DNA from: Alishewanella tabrizica
GTDB lineage: Bacteria; Pseudomonadota; Gammaproteobacteria; Enterobacterales; Alteromonadaceae
DNA: 64,000 bases
NCBI RefSeq assembly: GCF_014652375.1
Contig: NZ_BMYR01000004.1
Coordinates: forward strand, 186,001-250,000
Direction: 5' to 3'
Below, piece after piece: positions 51,301 to 60,406 of this stretch (positions are counted from its first letter, which is position 1; each line of letters begins with the position of its first letter). The translations under genes were made by a program, and so were the position numbers. The notes under the pieces are model-generated. The model made no database searches and was not told the DNA's origin. It saw only the letters and a list, made by a program, of their open reading frames with translations.

Positions 51301-51674
51301 AAAATACGGCCATCAGTCAAACGTTGTTGCAGCCTTACTCGGCTATTTTCAAAGGTTAAACGCGTGGCTTGACCTCCCGACAAGGGCATCTGATAAATCT
51401 CATCAACCCCCTCATAATTCGCCACAAAAATGACATGCTGGCCATCAGCGGCAAGAATGGGCTGACTTTCTAAGGCAGGATGGGTGGTTAGCCGTTGCGC
51501 ATTGGGCTTATCCAAGCCAGCAAGCCAAATATCGCCTTCGGCGGTAAACACCAATTGCTGCTGTTGTAACGAAGGAAAACGATAATAGCCTTGGCTAGCA
51601 GCAAGGCTGCTGCTGAACAAGGCCGCGACCCCAGCCGCAACCATAAAAGAGAAGACGTTAACAGTTGATCCCAT
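48393..51674 (-). CDS. Tricorn-like S41 family peptidase
   Basis: 1093 residues. A signal peptide (VAAGVAALFSSSLAAS) is followed by two beta-propellers with tricorn-like WD/PD40 repeats (for example QLVFTAEGDIWLAGL, LSPNGRYLAHDDKNGDLWLY and FSPDGLWLYFLSDR), a helical bundle near residue 700, a PDZ domain (about residues 770-850, VGDVITHINGHVITDLATL) and the S41 catalytic domain, with nucleophile serine in YSDGETFAAG. Tricorn proteases degrade peptides. This one should act in the periplasm. Confidence 0.92.
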   Translation of the reverse strand: MGSTVNVFSFMVAAGVAALFSSSLAASQGYYRFPSLQQQQLVFTAEGDIWLAGLDKPNAQRLTTHPALESQPILAADGQHVIFVANYEGVDEIYQMPLSGGQATRLTFENSRVRLQQRLTDGRILYATDQASGPTNYWVLRLLDPATGQSHTLPLADAASGYIDETTNTLFFTRFGLQLTGDNAKVYRGGAMGELWRWPLDSQQEAVRLLTDHQGAISQPQHYQGRVYFISDLDGNSNIWSVADNGTELTQHSQHQDWRIGRFSLSAGKAVYQLGADLVQMDLSTQQSRILPITLPSDFVQQRERWITQPLAYLTDAQAHSATKQVVLTARSQIAVASPGTRRLVTIQTPEGSRSRSALLSHDAKWVYAINDASGENEIWRFAADGSDNTEPLTKDGKVFRWGLNLSPNGRYLAHDDKNGDLWLYDLEKRQNTKIYEQGWGHSAYADVVWSADSQLLSFTLNHQQRPRSQVVLYSLNEQRSAIITSEKYESYSPAFSPDGLWLYFLSDRQFTATPGSPWGDRNLGPMFDKRTEVFAVSLKQHACFAFAPVQEISLCDDKAALESMQGRSGQRVDWAQLQQRLWQVPLAAGNYSKLQINDERLYLLSSEANGRSHTLQQASITRTGATLSTVTDDIAQYQLDATGKTLFIRKAGQEGKGDMLLVPANATLPTDLREARINTQQWQLAIQPQQEWRQMFRDAWLMHRDFLFDKNMRGLDWHATRQKYEPLLARITDRHELDDLLAQMMGELNALHSQVRGGEYRDSTPAVTAASLGAQLANVQGGVKIVHIYQTDPELPSQAAPLAKPGIPMQVGDVITHINGHVITDLATLTKALRNQAGKQILLQALRGKQVLNAVVEPISVMQESTLRYQDWVMNNQQKVHNASAGKLGYLHLYAMGAGDIASFAREFYAQYQKEGLIIDVRRNRGGNIDSWIIEKLLRRAWSFWQPTHGAPYTNMQQAFRGHLVVLADPLTYSDGETFAAGVRALGLGPVIGQRTAGAGVWLSGRNQLADRGVARVAETPQFAIDGRYIIEGIGVEPDIEVSNLPYASFKGEDAQLSRAIAHLQQQLQTQPITPLQAEPLTSGPASDIIAK

Positions 51675-51768
51675 AGTGTAACCTCTTGTTTTGCGAATTT
51701 GGCGATCAAACTAGCAGAACAAGAGGCGAACAACCAGACGTGCTTGTCGAGGTTAAGATAAGTAGCCT

Positions 51769-52908
51769 TTAAATAACGACAGACAATTCTTGTTGCAGTG
51801 CGTGTAAGCAAAGCGCGATATTTTCTTGCCGTGCACCGTAACCCATTAAACCAATGCGCCACGCTTTACCCGCAAAATCACCTAATCCCGCACCAATTTC
51901 CAAATTATATTGCTGTAGCAAGCGACTACGCACTGCAACATCATCAATGCCTGGCGGAATATAAACAGTATTAAGTTGGGGTAAACGATAAGGCTCGGCA
52001 ACGACAAACTGCACACCTAGGGCGTCCAATCCATTACGCAGTAAAAGGTGCATCGCCTTATGCCTTGCCCACGCCTGCTCTAAACCTTCGTTAGCTAACA
52101 TCCGCAAAGCTTCATGCAGGGCATACAAGGCGTTGACCGGTGCAGTATGGTGATAAGCCCGCTTCGCGCCACCACTCCAATACGACATCACTAAGCTTTG
52201 ATCTAAAAACCAGCTTTGTACAGGCGTTTTGCGTTGCTTGATTTTTGCTACCGCGGCAGCAGAGAACGACACCGGCGCAAGGCCGGGTACACACGAAAGG
52301 CATTTTTGACTACCGGAATAAATCGCATCGATGCCCCATTCATCTACCCGCAATTCCACGCCACCCAGTGAGGTAACCGCATCAACAATACTTAAACATT
52401 GGTGTTGTTTCGCTAAGGCACACAACGCTTTCGCATCGCTTAACGCCCCTGTAGAGGTTTCGGCATGAACAAATGCCAAAAAACGCGCATCGGGGTGGGC
52501 AGCTAGGGCTGCCGCAACAGCAGCAGGATCAACCGGCTCACCCCAAGCATGATCAACCGTTACAGCGATACCACCACAACGCTCCACATTTTGACGCATG
52601 CGATCACCAAAGACCCCGTTGCGACACACAATCACCTTCTCACCAGGCTCCACCAAATTTACAAAACACGCCTCCATGCCAGCAGAACCGGGAGCAGATA
52701 TGGCCAAGGTCATCTCGTTACGGGTTTGAAAAGCATATTGCAATAGCGCTTTTACCTCGTCCATCATGCCGACAAACAGCGGATCTAAATGGCCGATGAT
52801 TGGTTTACTTTGCGCGGCTAACACTTGAGGGGATACATCGGAGGGGCCTGGGCCAAGTAGCGTTCGGCGCGGCGGATGAAATGCCGCGATCACAGGTGCG
52901 GGGATCAT
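51769..52908 (-). CDS. Class V aminotransferase (alanine-glyoxylate or serine-pyruvate type)
   Basis: 379 residues. GPGPSDVSPQVL at the start, AISAPGSAGMEA (substrate loop), the PLP aspartate in IVDAVTSLGG and the PLP lysine K202 in YSGSQKCLSCVPGL. The family moves amino groups from alanine or serine to glyoxylate or pyruvate. The precise substrate cannot be told, and no glyoxylate or purine genes adjoin. Confidence 0.9.
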   Translation of the reverse strand: MIPAPVIAAFHPPRRTLLGPGPSDVSPQVLAAQSKPIIGHLDPLFVGMMDEVKALLQYAFQTRNEMTLAISAPGSAGMEACFVNLVEPGEKVIVCRNGVFGDRMRQNVERCGGIAVTVDHAWGEPVDPAAVAAALAAHPDARFLAFVHAETSTGALSDAKALCALAKQHQCLSIVDAVTSLGGVELRVDEWGIDAIYSGSQKCLSCVPGLAPVSFSAAAVAKIKQRKTPVQSWFLDQSLVMSYWSGGAKRAYHHTAPVNALYALHEALRMLANEGLEQAWARHKAMHLLLRNGLDALGVQFVVAEPYRLPQLNTVYIPPGIDDVAVRSRLLQQYNLEIGAGLGDFAGKAWRIGLMGYGARQENIALCLHALQQELSVVI

Positions 52909-52967
52909 AATGACTCCTTAACTAAAACGTAACGTCAAGAAAATATACCACAGCATCAACGCGAATA

Positions 52968-52996
52968 AAAAAGGTTACTGTGAAAGTAACCTTTTT
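52968..52996 (-). terminator. Intrinsic terminator downstream of htpX
   Basis: AAAGGTTACT and AGTAACCTTT around GTGAA, with Ts on both sides, so it may work in both directions. About 115 bases past the htpX stop. Confidence 0.7.
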
Positions 52997-53011
52997 GAAA
53001 TAATAGCTAAT

Positions 53012-53047
53012 TTAGCAATCCACTTAGCAATCCATTTAGCAATGCGA
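53012..53047. repeat. 12-base tandem repeat, three copies
   Basis: TTAGCAATCCAC, TTAGCAATCCAT and TTAGCAATGCGA in direct tandem, between htpX and its terminator. The 12-base step keeps any reading frame, but no gene is seen here. Confidence 0.7.
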
Positions 53048-53110
53048 AGAACACCAGAAATATGCCATCAATATCCTTTTTGCTTCAGCAAAGTATTGTG
53101 GCGTTTCTTG

Positions 53111-53971
53111 TTAAAATTCCCGGCGATTTTGCAGTGCCGCAATGCGTTTTTCTAATGGCGGATGGCTTAAAAACAGCTCAGACTTGGCTTTTTTGCCTGA
53201 AATACCAAAAGCCATCATACTGCCTTCTAAGCGGCTTTCATGATTATACTTTAAACGCTCAAGCGCTTTGACCATTTTACCGGCACCCGCTAAACGCGCC
53301 GCGCCCGCATCTGCACGGTATTCCCGTTGCCGTGAAAACCACATCACAATAATACTGGCTAAAATACCAAACAGTATTTCTAACGCTATCACGATGCCAA
53401 AATAAGCAAACTGCCCAAGTTGTTGATTATTGTTACGAATTGCTCCTGCAATCACTCGCGCTAAGAAGATCACAAAGGTATTTACTACACCTTGAATCAA
53501 GGTTAGCGTGACCATATCACCGTTAGCAATGTGCGATACTTCGTGCGCTAACACCGCTTCTACTTCGTCTTCACTCATATTACGCATTAAACCGGTCGAA
53601 ACGGCGACTAATGCATTGTTACGATTGGCACCTGTGGCAAACGCATTCATTTCTGGTGAGTCGTATACAGCAACCTCGGGCATGCCAATACCGGCAGCTT
53701 TGGCTTGCTTTGCCACGGTATTCATTAACCAATGCTCAGTTGCATTGCGTGGCTGCGTGATCACCACCGCCCCAGTTGAGCGCTTAGCCATCCATTTAGA
53801 CATTAGCAATGAAATAAACGAACCACCAAAGCCAAAGATGGCCGCAAACACAAGCAATCCACCGATACTGTCGGTACTGATCCCAAAGAGGCTGAATACC
53901 ACATTCAAGACAATACTTAACACCACAATAACAGCCAAATTGGTGGCTAAAAACAACAACACACGTTTCAT
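53111..53971 (-). CDS. htpX: Membrane protease HtpX
   Basis: Zinc metalloprotease of the inner membrane that degrades misfolded membrane proteins, together with FtsH. 286 residues. Two N-terminal membrane helices (residues about 4-30 and 37-58), HEVSH at 143-147 (H143, E144, H147) and the downstream glutamate in [11 protein letters not shown]. Two more hydrophobic stretches follow the active site. Standard length. Confidence 0.95.
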   Translation of the reverse strand: MKRVLLFLATNLAVIVVLSIVLNVVFSLFGISTDSIGGLLVFAAIFGFGGSFISLLMSKWMAKRSTGAVVITQPRNATEHWLMNTVAKQAKAAGIGMPEVAVYDSPEMNAFATGANRNNALVAVSTGLMRNMSEDEVEAVLAHEVSHIANGDMVTLTLIQGVVNTFVIFLARVIAGAIRNNNQQLGQFAYFGIVIALEILFGILASIIVMWFSRQREYRADAGAARLAGAGKMVKALERLKYNHESRLEGSMMAFGISGKKAKSELFLSHPPLEKRIAALQNRREF

Positions 53972-54129
53972 ACTGCTTACCTCATAAATTTATCTACCCT
54001 TACTATATGGGCAAAGACCATAAAATCAATTGGCAGTTTCATTAACGGCAGATGAAAAGTTGTAAGAAAACGTGTCATGTTTCCGGTACACTAGACAGTA
54101 AGATCAATTAACACAAAGCGATTCTTTCC

Positions 54130-54849
54130 ATGAAGCTGTTACTTCTCAGTAGTTCTCGTGCCCAAAATAGTGCTTACATGGCACCAAACTTAGCCTGGAT
54201 AGCGCAACACTTGCAGGGCATTAATAACGTAGTCTTTATCCCCTACGCCGATGTGAGCGGCAATTATGATGGCTATGTCAACAAAGTGCAGCAGGCCTTA
54301 GCCTCTTTGCCGTTAACGGTAAACGGCCTGCACCAATTCAGCTGTGCTAAAACGGCTATCACAGAAGCGCAAGCTGTTATGGTTGGCGGTGGAAACACCT
54401 TTGCCTTATTGCACAAGCTATATCAGTTAGACGTGTTGACCACATTACGTCAACGTGTCTGCTCAGGATTACCCTACATTGGGTGGAGCGCTGGGGCAAA
54501 CATTGCCGGTGCCAGTATCAGTACAACCAATGATATGCCGATTATTGAACCACCGTCATTTCGTGCCCTGCAGTGCCTTAATCTGCAACTAAATCCACAT
54601 TATACCGATTTTGTGCCAGCCGACTTTCATGGCGAAACACGTGATATGCGCTTAGCTGAATTTATGACACTGCAGCCGCAAATGCCGATTATTGGCCTAC
54701 CTGAAGGCACCGCATTACAGTATATTAATAAACAGATCACGGTATTGGGTGCTGCTGGCGCGTTTTGGTTTTTAGCCGGTCAGAAAACGCCCTTAACCGG
54801 CAACGCCTTACTGCCACAGGATTATCAGGCATTGCTTACCTCACCGTGA
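54130..54849 (+). CDS. pepE: Peptidase E (alpha-aspartyl dipeptidase)
   Basis: 239 residues. Hydrolyses Asp-X dipeptides. The serine nucleophile is in YIGWSAGANIAG, with the GGGNTF motif ahead and FHGETRDMRLAEF behind, all typical of family S51. Convergent with the bio operon; 22 bases separate the pepE and bioD stops. Confidence 0.93.
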   Translation: MKLLLLSSSRAQNSAYMAPNLAWIAQHLQGINNVVFIPYADVSGNYDGYVNKVQQALASLPLTVNGLHQFSCAKTAITEAQAVMVGGGNTFALLHKLYQLDVLTTLRQRVCSGLPYIGWSAGANIAGASISTTNDMPIIEPPSFRALQCLNLQLNPHYTDFVPADFHGETRDMRLAEFMTLQPQMPIIGLPEGTALQYINKQITVLGAAGAFWFLAGQKTPLTGNALLPQDYQALLTSP

Positions 54850-54871
54850 GGCCAAGCAGTCTGTTGGTTGG

Positions 54872-55582
54872 CTAGCTACGTGATGAATCGATTAAAGCCT
54901 GTTGCACCGCGGTTGCTAAGCTTACAGCCAACGAGTGGCGCAACGCTTCATCGGGTTGATAGGGCACCGTACCAAGTAGCGGTGCCGAAATACGCCGCTG
55001 TAAATCCGCGAGGTTTTCGGATAAAAACAGCATTTCTGGCGCGGTGATATTGGCAATCCAACCGACTAAACGACAACCGCGGCGCGCAATTTCTTGCACA
55101 CTCAGCATGGCATGATTCAAGCAGCCTAGCTTTACGCCCACGACTAAGAGCACCGGCAATTGCTGATCAGCAACCCAGTCCGCCAAATAGCGCTCTGCAC
55201 TTAATGGCAATAACCATCCCCCAGCACCTTCGAGCAACAGAAGCTGCGCCTGATACTGCCTAAGTGCGGCAAGCTGCGAGCTCAATATCTGTTCATCAAG
55301 ACTTAGTCCAAGCTCTGCCGCCACCAAATGCGGTGCGGCCGGTTTAGCTAAACAGATAGGATTTAACGCCACATAAGGTAACGCGATACCAGAATGCTGC
55401 TGCAGCAGTAACGCGTCACTGTTTTCAAGGGTTCCGGCGGCACTTAATTCAGCCCCCGCAGCAATAGGCTTGGCGCCTATAGCGGTGATCCCTAATTCGG
55501 CAGCACCTTGCAGAATTAACGTGCTGACATAGGTTTTACCGGCATCGGTATCCGTGCCCGTCACAAAAAATGCGTGTGTCAT
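54872..55582 (-). CDS. bioD: Dethiobiotin synthetase
   Basis: Fourth biotin step, closing the ureido ring with ATP and CO2. 236 residues. P-loop FFVTGTDTDAGKTYVS at residues 5-20, with LLLEGAGGWLLPLS and KLGCLNHAMLS typical. It is the last gene of the bioB-bioF-bioC-bioD operon. A 59-base gap with tandem repeats separates it from bioC. Confidence 0.93.
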   Translation of the reverse strand: MTHAFFVTGTDTDAGKTYVSTLILQGAAELGITAIGAKPIAAGAELSAAGTLENSDALLLQQHSGIALPYVALNPICLAKPAAPHLVAAELGLSLDEQILSSQLAALRQYQAQLLLLEGAGGWLLPLSAERYLADWVADQQLPVLLVVGVKLGCLNHAMLSVQEIARRGCRLVGWIANITAPEMLFLSENLADLQRRISAPLLGTVPYQPDEALRHSLAVSLATAVQQALIDSSRS

Positions 55583-55608
55583 CCTACTTCCCTAAGCAAA
55601 GGTTAAGA

Positions 55609-55656
55609 CTTAACTTTGTTAACACTTAATCTTGTTAACACTTAATCTTGTTTACA
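55609..55656 (-). repeat. Three 16-base tandem repeats at the 3' end of bioC
   Basis: CTTAACTTTGTTAACA (55609-55624), CTTAATCTTGTTAACA (55625-55640) and CTTAATCTTGTTTACA (55641-55656). The last copy contains the final codons and stop of bioC, so the others look like duplications of the gene end. The copies each carry TAA in the same relative place. Confidence 0.8.
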
Positions 55657-56553
55657 GGCCACTAATTGAACGACCTGATAACTTGCCTGCAGTGTGCCTG
55701 TTGCATCCGTTTTGGGATAGGCAGAGGCCACCTTTTGCCAATACCCTTTCCCTGTTAAACCCCGTTGTGCTCGCTGTGCTAAATGATTCGCCCCCAGCGC
55801 TTTTAATTCTCTGGCCAACGCAAAAATGTCTGTATAAGGTAGCGAATAACACTGTGTCTGCAGATGCCATGTCACACCATGCAATTGCTCAGTTTGCATA
55901 ATGGCTGTTTGTAAGTCGCTTAGTTGTAAAAAAGCGTGAATATGCGGCTTATCATCAACCGCGGTAAAAGCCTGTGCTAATTCGGCTAAGGTACCGGCAA
56001 TTAACGTAGTCATCACCGCCCGTCCACCCGGTTTGAGTATTCTACATACTTCAGACAACACGCGCGCGGGAGCTGGACACCATTGCAGCATTAAACTAGA
56101 AAAAACGCTATCAACACTCTGGCTTGGTAGCGGTAATGCCGCGGCGTCGGCCTGGACATAGTGAATTGCCAATCCTTGCTCAGCCGCCTGCAGCAGCATA
56201 GCAACACTCAGATCGATAGCGGTAAGTTGCTGTGAAAGAGGTAATAATTCAGCATGCAACCAGCCTGGACCACAGCCTAAATCGACGACATCCCCGAGTA
56301 TCGCAGGCGATAACGCAGTGGATATGTGTTGCTCAGGCAACGTCACATTCATAGACTGAGTAGAGGCCTTAGTCTGCAATAATGTTGTTAATGCAGCATA
56401 AGCCACTTGCCGTTGTAGACGGGCTGCACCGACATAAGTACTTGCGGCTTTACCAAAACATTGCGCAATAGATGTGCCAGAACCCGGTTCATCGTACGTG
56501 GCCAAGGCTGAGGTAAACGGCGAACTTATAGGCCCCAAGTGTTTGGCTAACAT
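55642..56553 (-). CDS. bioC: Malonyl-ACP O-methyltransferase
   Basis: Methylates malonyl-ACP to start pimelate synthesis in the biotin pathway. 303 residues. SAM site VVDLGCGPGWLHAELLPLSQ, then the ACP-facing VFSSLMLQWCPAPARVL, typical of BioC. It is somewhat longer than the E. coli enzyme, mainly in the N-terminal and middle loops. The start overlaps the bioF stop by 7 bases. Confidence 0.9.
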   Translation of the reverse strand: MLAKHLGPISSPFTSALATYDEPGSGTSIAQCFGKAASTYVGAARLQRQVAYAALTTLLQTKASTQSMNVTLPEQHISTALSPAILGDVVDLGCGPGWLHAELLPLSQQLTAIDLSVAMLLQAAEQGLAIHYVQADAAALPLPSQSVDSVFSSLMLQWCPAPARVLSEVCRILKPGGRAVMTTLIAGTLAELAQAFTAVDDKPHIHAFLQLSDLQTAIMQTEQLHGVTWHLQTQCYSLPYTDIFALARELKALGANHLAQRAQRGLTGKGYWQKVASAYPKTDATGTLQASYQVVQLVACKQD

Positions 56554-57713
56554 AACAAAATCTGCTCTAACGTATTGATTAAGTTTTTAATATCTTGAGG
56601 TTCATGCGAAGCACTCAAGGTTACGCGTAACCTAGCACTGTCCGGGGGAACCGTTGGCGGTCGAATGGCCGTTAACCAGATCCCCTCGTCGCGCAATCGT
56701 TGACTAACTGCCATCGCCCGATCGCTATCGCCTAACATAACGGCTTGAATTGCGCTTGTTGACGTTAAGCAAGGAATGCCCGCTGCTGTTGCTAAGCGCG
56801 AAAAATGTCCAATATTATCGGCCAGTTTATCTCGACGCCACTGATCGCGTTTTACCAGTTCGATACTTTTGCTAACAGCGGCACACAATGCGGGCGATAA
56901 GGCGGTGCTGTAAATATAATGCCGGCCAAATTGCTCAATATATTCGATCACCGTTTTACTCGCCGCTAAAAAGGCGCCACCAACACCCAGAGCTTTACCA
57001 AAGTTTGCCATGTAACAATAGATATCTGGTGCCGCTAAACCTTGCGCAAACCAACTGCCTCGTCCCTGTTCACCCAATACGCCCAAGCCGTGGGCATCGT
57101 CTAATAATAAGGCCGCTTGTCGCGCTTGACATAACGCAGACATACCGAGTAAATCAGGACTGTCGCCATCCATACTAAATACCCCCTCTGTTACCACCAG
57201 GCTGTGGCAATCATCTGTCGGTAGTTCAGGCAGAAGTCGTGCTAACGCGGCTAAATCGTTATGTGTGAAGCGTTTAAAACGCCCTTTATGTTGGCGAGCT
57301 GCATCAATTAATGACGCATGGCTGAGCTTATCTAACAACAAAAAATCATTATCAGCTGCCAAGGTTTGTAGCATAGTAAGGTTGGCGGCAAACCCTGAGC
57401 TAAACAACAACACACGCTCAAATCCAAGCCAGTCTGCTATTTGCTCCGATAAACGCTGATGTGCATCATGGTAACCTGTCACGAGCGGGGAGCCGGTACT
57501 GCCAACGCCAAAACGCTGTGCCCCTTCGGCCAGTGCCATTTGAATCATCGGATCTTGCGCTAACCCCAAATAATCATTCGCAGAAAAATTAAGGTACCGA
57601 CGATCATTTACCGTGATATGTCGCCCCTGATACTGCGTGATTGTATGGCTTTGCCGAAAAAGCCCAGCGTGTTGCCGGGCAACGAGCGCGTGTTGCAAAC
57701 GCGACAGATACAT
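56547..57713 (-). CDS. bioF: 8-amino-7-oxononanoate synthase
   Basis: Condenses pimeloyl-ACP and alanine. 388 residues from the ATG at 57713; the TTG just before it is an alternative. The glycine-rich YLNFSANDYLGLAQ, PLVTGYHDAHQRLSEQI and DDAHGLGVLGEQGRG regions and the PLP lysine in MANFGKALGVGG are intact. It follows the bioB stop by only 3 bases. Confidence 0.95.
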   Translation of the reverse strand: MYLSRLQHALVARQHAGLFRQSHTITQYQGRHITVNDRRYLNFSANDYLGLAQDPMIQMALAEGAQRFGVGSTGSPLVTGYHDAHQRLSEQIADWLGFERVLLFSSGFAANLTMLQTLAADNDFLLLDKLSHASLIDAARQHKGRFKRFTHNDLAALARLLPELPTDDCHSLVVTEGVFSMDGDSPDLLGMSALCQARQAALLLDDAHGLGVLGEQGRGSWFAQGLAAPDIYCYMANFGKALGVGGAFLAASKTVIEYIEQFGRHYIYSTALSPALCAAVSKSIELVKRDQWRRDKLADNIGHFSRLATAAGIPCLTSTSAIQAVMLGDSDRAMAVSQRLRDEGIWLTAIRPPTVPPDSARLRVTLSASHEPQDIKNLINTLEQILLC

Positions 57714-57716
57714 CAA

Positions 57717-58805
57717 TTAACCTGCAGCATGATATAACGGCGCGGTATGCTGATCTTTAATGGCCTCAGCCAACGCCATTTCATGTGCTTCGTCTGAAAC
57801 GTCATGCCGTTGCTCGGGATTAATCCCTAACTTTTTAAATAAAAGCTGATCGGCATCGGCTTCAGGATTTTCAGTGGTTAGTAACTTATCACCATAAAAA
57901 ATCGAGTTAGCACCCGCAAAAAAACACAACGCCTGCATTTGCTCATTCATCCGAGAGCGGCCAGCAGATAAACGCACGTGACTTTCTGGTAACATAATTC
58001 GTGCCACGGCAATGGTGCGAATAAACTCAAAAGCATCAAGATCGTCCACATTTTCTAGCGGCGTCCCTTTTACTTTTACTAACATGTTTATTGGCACGCT
58101 TTGCGGATGCTCCGGCAAATTTGCCAACTGCATTAACAAGGCTGAGCGATCATTTGCGCTTTCGCCCATGCCGACAATGCCCCCACAGCAGACTTTCATT
58201 CCCGCCTCACGCACATGGCTTAAGGTGTCCAACCGATCCTGATAAGTACGCGTTGTGATAATTTCACCATAAAACTCTGGCGAGGTGTCCAAATTGTGAT
58301 TGTAATAATCTAATCCCGCGCTGGCTAAACTTTTAGCTTGTTCTGGCTCTAACATGCCCAGTGTCATACAGGTTTCCAACCCCATGGCTTTTACACCACG
58401 AACCATTTCGATGATATAGGGCATATCACGTTGTTTGGGATTGCTCCAAGCCGCCCCCATACAAAACCGACTCGCCCCTTTTTCTTTCGCTGCTTTTGCT
58501 TGGGTTAATACTTTTTCGACTTCTAGCAAACGCTCACGCTCTAGCCCCGTATTGTAATGACCGCTTTGGGGGCAATATTTGCAATCTTCAGCACAGGCGC
58601 CCGTTTTTATCGACAGTAAGGTGCTAATTTGTACTTCGTTCGGGCGAAAATGTTGCCGGTGTACGGTCTGCGCTTGAAATAGCAAATCGTTAAAGGGCAA
58701 CGCAAAAAGCGCATTAACTTGCGCCAACGTCCAGTTATGACGTACCGCAGCAATCGCTGCAGTAGGCGTATGAGAAGAAGCGCTTACGTTGGAAGAAGCC
58801 TGCAT
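57717..58805 (-). CDS. bioB: Biotin synthase
   Basis: Radical-SAM enzyme that inserts sulfur into dethiobiotin. 362 residues. The radical-SAM cluster is C71-x3-C75-x2-C78 ([14 protein letters not shown]), with the second [2Fe-2S] cluster ligands in the later half (for example [13 protein letters not shown]). It heads bioB-bioF-bioC-bioD and is divergent from bioA. Confidence 0.97.
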   Translation of the reverse strand: MQASSNVSASSHTPTAAIAAVRHNWTLAQVNALFALPFNDLLFQAQTVHRQHFRPNEVQISTLLSIKTGACAEDCKYCPQSGHYNTGLERERLLEVEKVLTQAKAAKEKGASRFCMGAAWSNPKQRDMPYIIEMVRGVKAMGLETCMTLGMLEPEQAKSLASAGLDYYNHNLDTSPEFYGEIITTRTYQDRLDTLSHVREAGMKVCCGGIVGMGESANDRSALLMQLANLPEHPQSVPINMLVKVKGTPLENVDDLDAFEFIRTIAVARIMLPESHVRLSAGRSRMNEQMQALCFFAGANSIFYGDKLLTTENPEADADQLLFKKLGINPEQRHDVSDEAHEMALAEAIKDQHTAPLYHAAG

Positions 58806-58879
58806 AGAAATCCCTGTAGTGGTTCGTTAATGTATGACCAATCAAACCAGCAAGCTTTGGGTATCAATCCCGGCTTGGC

Positions 58880-58933
58880 GTAGCACATACGCAAAGTAGC
58901 ACACACGCAAAATAGTGTATTGGTTTGTGCTAC
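58880..58933. promoter_or_regulatory. Repeat-rich control region between bioB and bioA, candidate biotin operator
   Basis: A 16-base tandem repeat (GTAGCACATACGCAAA at 58880-58895, GTAGCACACACGCAAA at 58896-58911) is followed by an inverted half-site GGTTTGTGCTAC (58922-58933). The second copy and the inverted half pair as GTAGCACA/TGTGCTAC. The right half opens GGTTT, as the E. coli BirA operator does, with a 14-base gap within the range known for BirA sites. A BirA or other biotin regulator is the natural candidate. The outer bases differ from the enteric consensus. Confidence 0.5.
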
Positions 58934-59061
58934 AGCCGTTTGAGATCATGGTCTTTTTCCGCTAGTCTAGCGCCATGCTTTTAGTTGTCAACGCTGACCA
59001 CCCGCAAAACTTTACCAATGGTTATTTATTGCGCAAATCAGCTGCTTTTTGGTGAGCTTTT

Positions 59062-60327
59062 ATGAGTATTGATCTCGCTTTTGATCGCGAACATATTTGG
59101 CATCCTTATACCTCCATGTTAACGCCCTTGCCGGTATACCCTATTGTTGCCGCCGCAGGGTGTGAATTAGTGCTCGAAGATGGGCGACGTTTAGTTGATG
59201 GCACGGCCTCATGGTGGTCTGCAGTGCATGGCTATAATCACCCCGTGTTAAATGCGGCGTTGACCACGCAACTTTCGCAGATGGCACATGTTATGTTTGG
59301 GGGTATCACCCATGAACCGGCCATTCAATTGGCAAAACAACTGCTGCAAATGGTCCCCTCGACGCTAACTAAAGTTTTTTTTGCCGACAGCGGCTCTATT
59401 GCTGTAGAAGTAGCAATCAAAATGGCCTTGCAATATTGGCAAGCAATTAACCCGCAAAAAACAAAATTGATCAGTCTTCGTAAAGGCTATCACGGTGATA
59501 CATTTGCAGCGATGGCAGTATGCGATCCTATCGACAGCATGCACGGCATGTTTAAAGAGTTACTGCCACAACACTTTTTTTTACCTGCGCCCGATTGCCC
59601 TTTTGATTCACCCTTTACGCCTAGATCTGTTGAACCACTGGCTCAATTATTGTCGGCTCATCATCAGGATATTGCCGCACTGATACTAGAACCTATTGTA
59701 CAAGGCTATGGGGGTATGCGCTTTTATCACCCGCATTACTTATCGGCAGTACGCGCGCTTTGCGATAAATATGGTATTTTGTTAATTGCCGATGAAATTG
59801 CGACGGGTTTTGGTCGTACAGGTAAATTGTTTGCCTGCGAGCACGCCAACATCGCACCTGATATCATGTGTTTGGGCAAAGCCCTCAGTGGTGGCTATTT
59901 AACGCTTGCCGCGACCTTATGCACGGATGAGGTGGCACGAGGCATCAGCCAGAGTGCAGCGGGAGGCTTAATGCATGGCCCAACCTTTATGGCGAATCCG
60001 CTAGCATGTGCAGTGGCGCTGGCCAGTTTAGGCTTAATTGCGACAGGCGCGTGGCAGCAACAGGTTGCAAATATCGAACAACAACTTAAACGGGAACTTG
60101 CACCTTGTAAGCAGTTTGCTAAAGTTAAAGACGTTCGAGTATTAGGGGCGATTGGCGTGTTAGAAATGCAAGAACCTGTTAATGTAGCTGCGCTGCAAGC
60201 CGCTTTTGTAGCGCAAGGTGTGTGGATCCGCCCCTTTAACAATCTGATTTATATCATGCCGCCATTTACAATAAGTGCAAAAGAGCTTTCACAACTTACT
60301 CAAGCGATGGTTCAAGTGAGTGCCTAA
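59062..60327 (+). CDS. bioA: Adenosylmethionine-8-amino-7-oxononanoate aminotransferase
   Basis: Third biotin step, using S-adenosylmethionine as amino donor. 421 residues. HIWHPYTSM at the N-terminus, DGTASWWSAVHGYNHP, the PLP-binding DEIATGFGRTGK and the PLP lysine K273 in CLGKALSGGY are diagnostic. It is divergent from bioB across a repeat-rich gap. Confidence 0.97.
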   Translation: MSIDLAFDREHIWHPYTSMLTPLPVYPIVAAAGCELVLEDGRRLVDGTASWWSAVHGYNHPVLNAALTTQLSQMAHVMFGGITHEPAIQLAKQLLQMVPSTLTKVFFADSGSIAVEVAIKMALQYWQAINPQKTKLISLRKGYHGDTFAAMAVCDPIDSMHGMFKELLPQHFFLPAPDCPFDSPFTPRSVEPLAQLLSAHHQDIAALILEPIVQGYGGMRFYHPHYLSAVRALCDKYGILLIADEIATGFGRTGKLFACEHANIAPDIMCLGKALSGGYLTLAATLCTDEVARGISQSAAGGLMHGPTFMANPLACAVALASLGLIATGAWQQQVANIEQQLKRELAPCKQFAKVKDVRVLGAIGVLEMQEPVNVAALQAAFVAQGVWIRPFNNLIYIMPPFTISAKELSQLTQAMVQVSA

Positions 60328-60406
60328 CGAAGATTAAACCAGAATAGGTGCTGCTACGTAATGCTGCTAAGCTAAAACAATACTATAACAAACAAGGAAC
60401 ATTACC

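Noticed and set aside
51488-51862. 124-codon minus-strand reading across the S41 peptidase and aminotransferase ends
   Set aside because: It overlaps both real genes in another frame and has no supporting motif.
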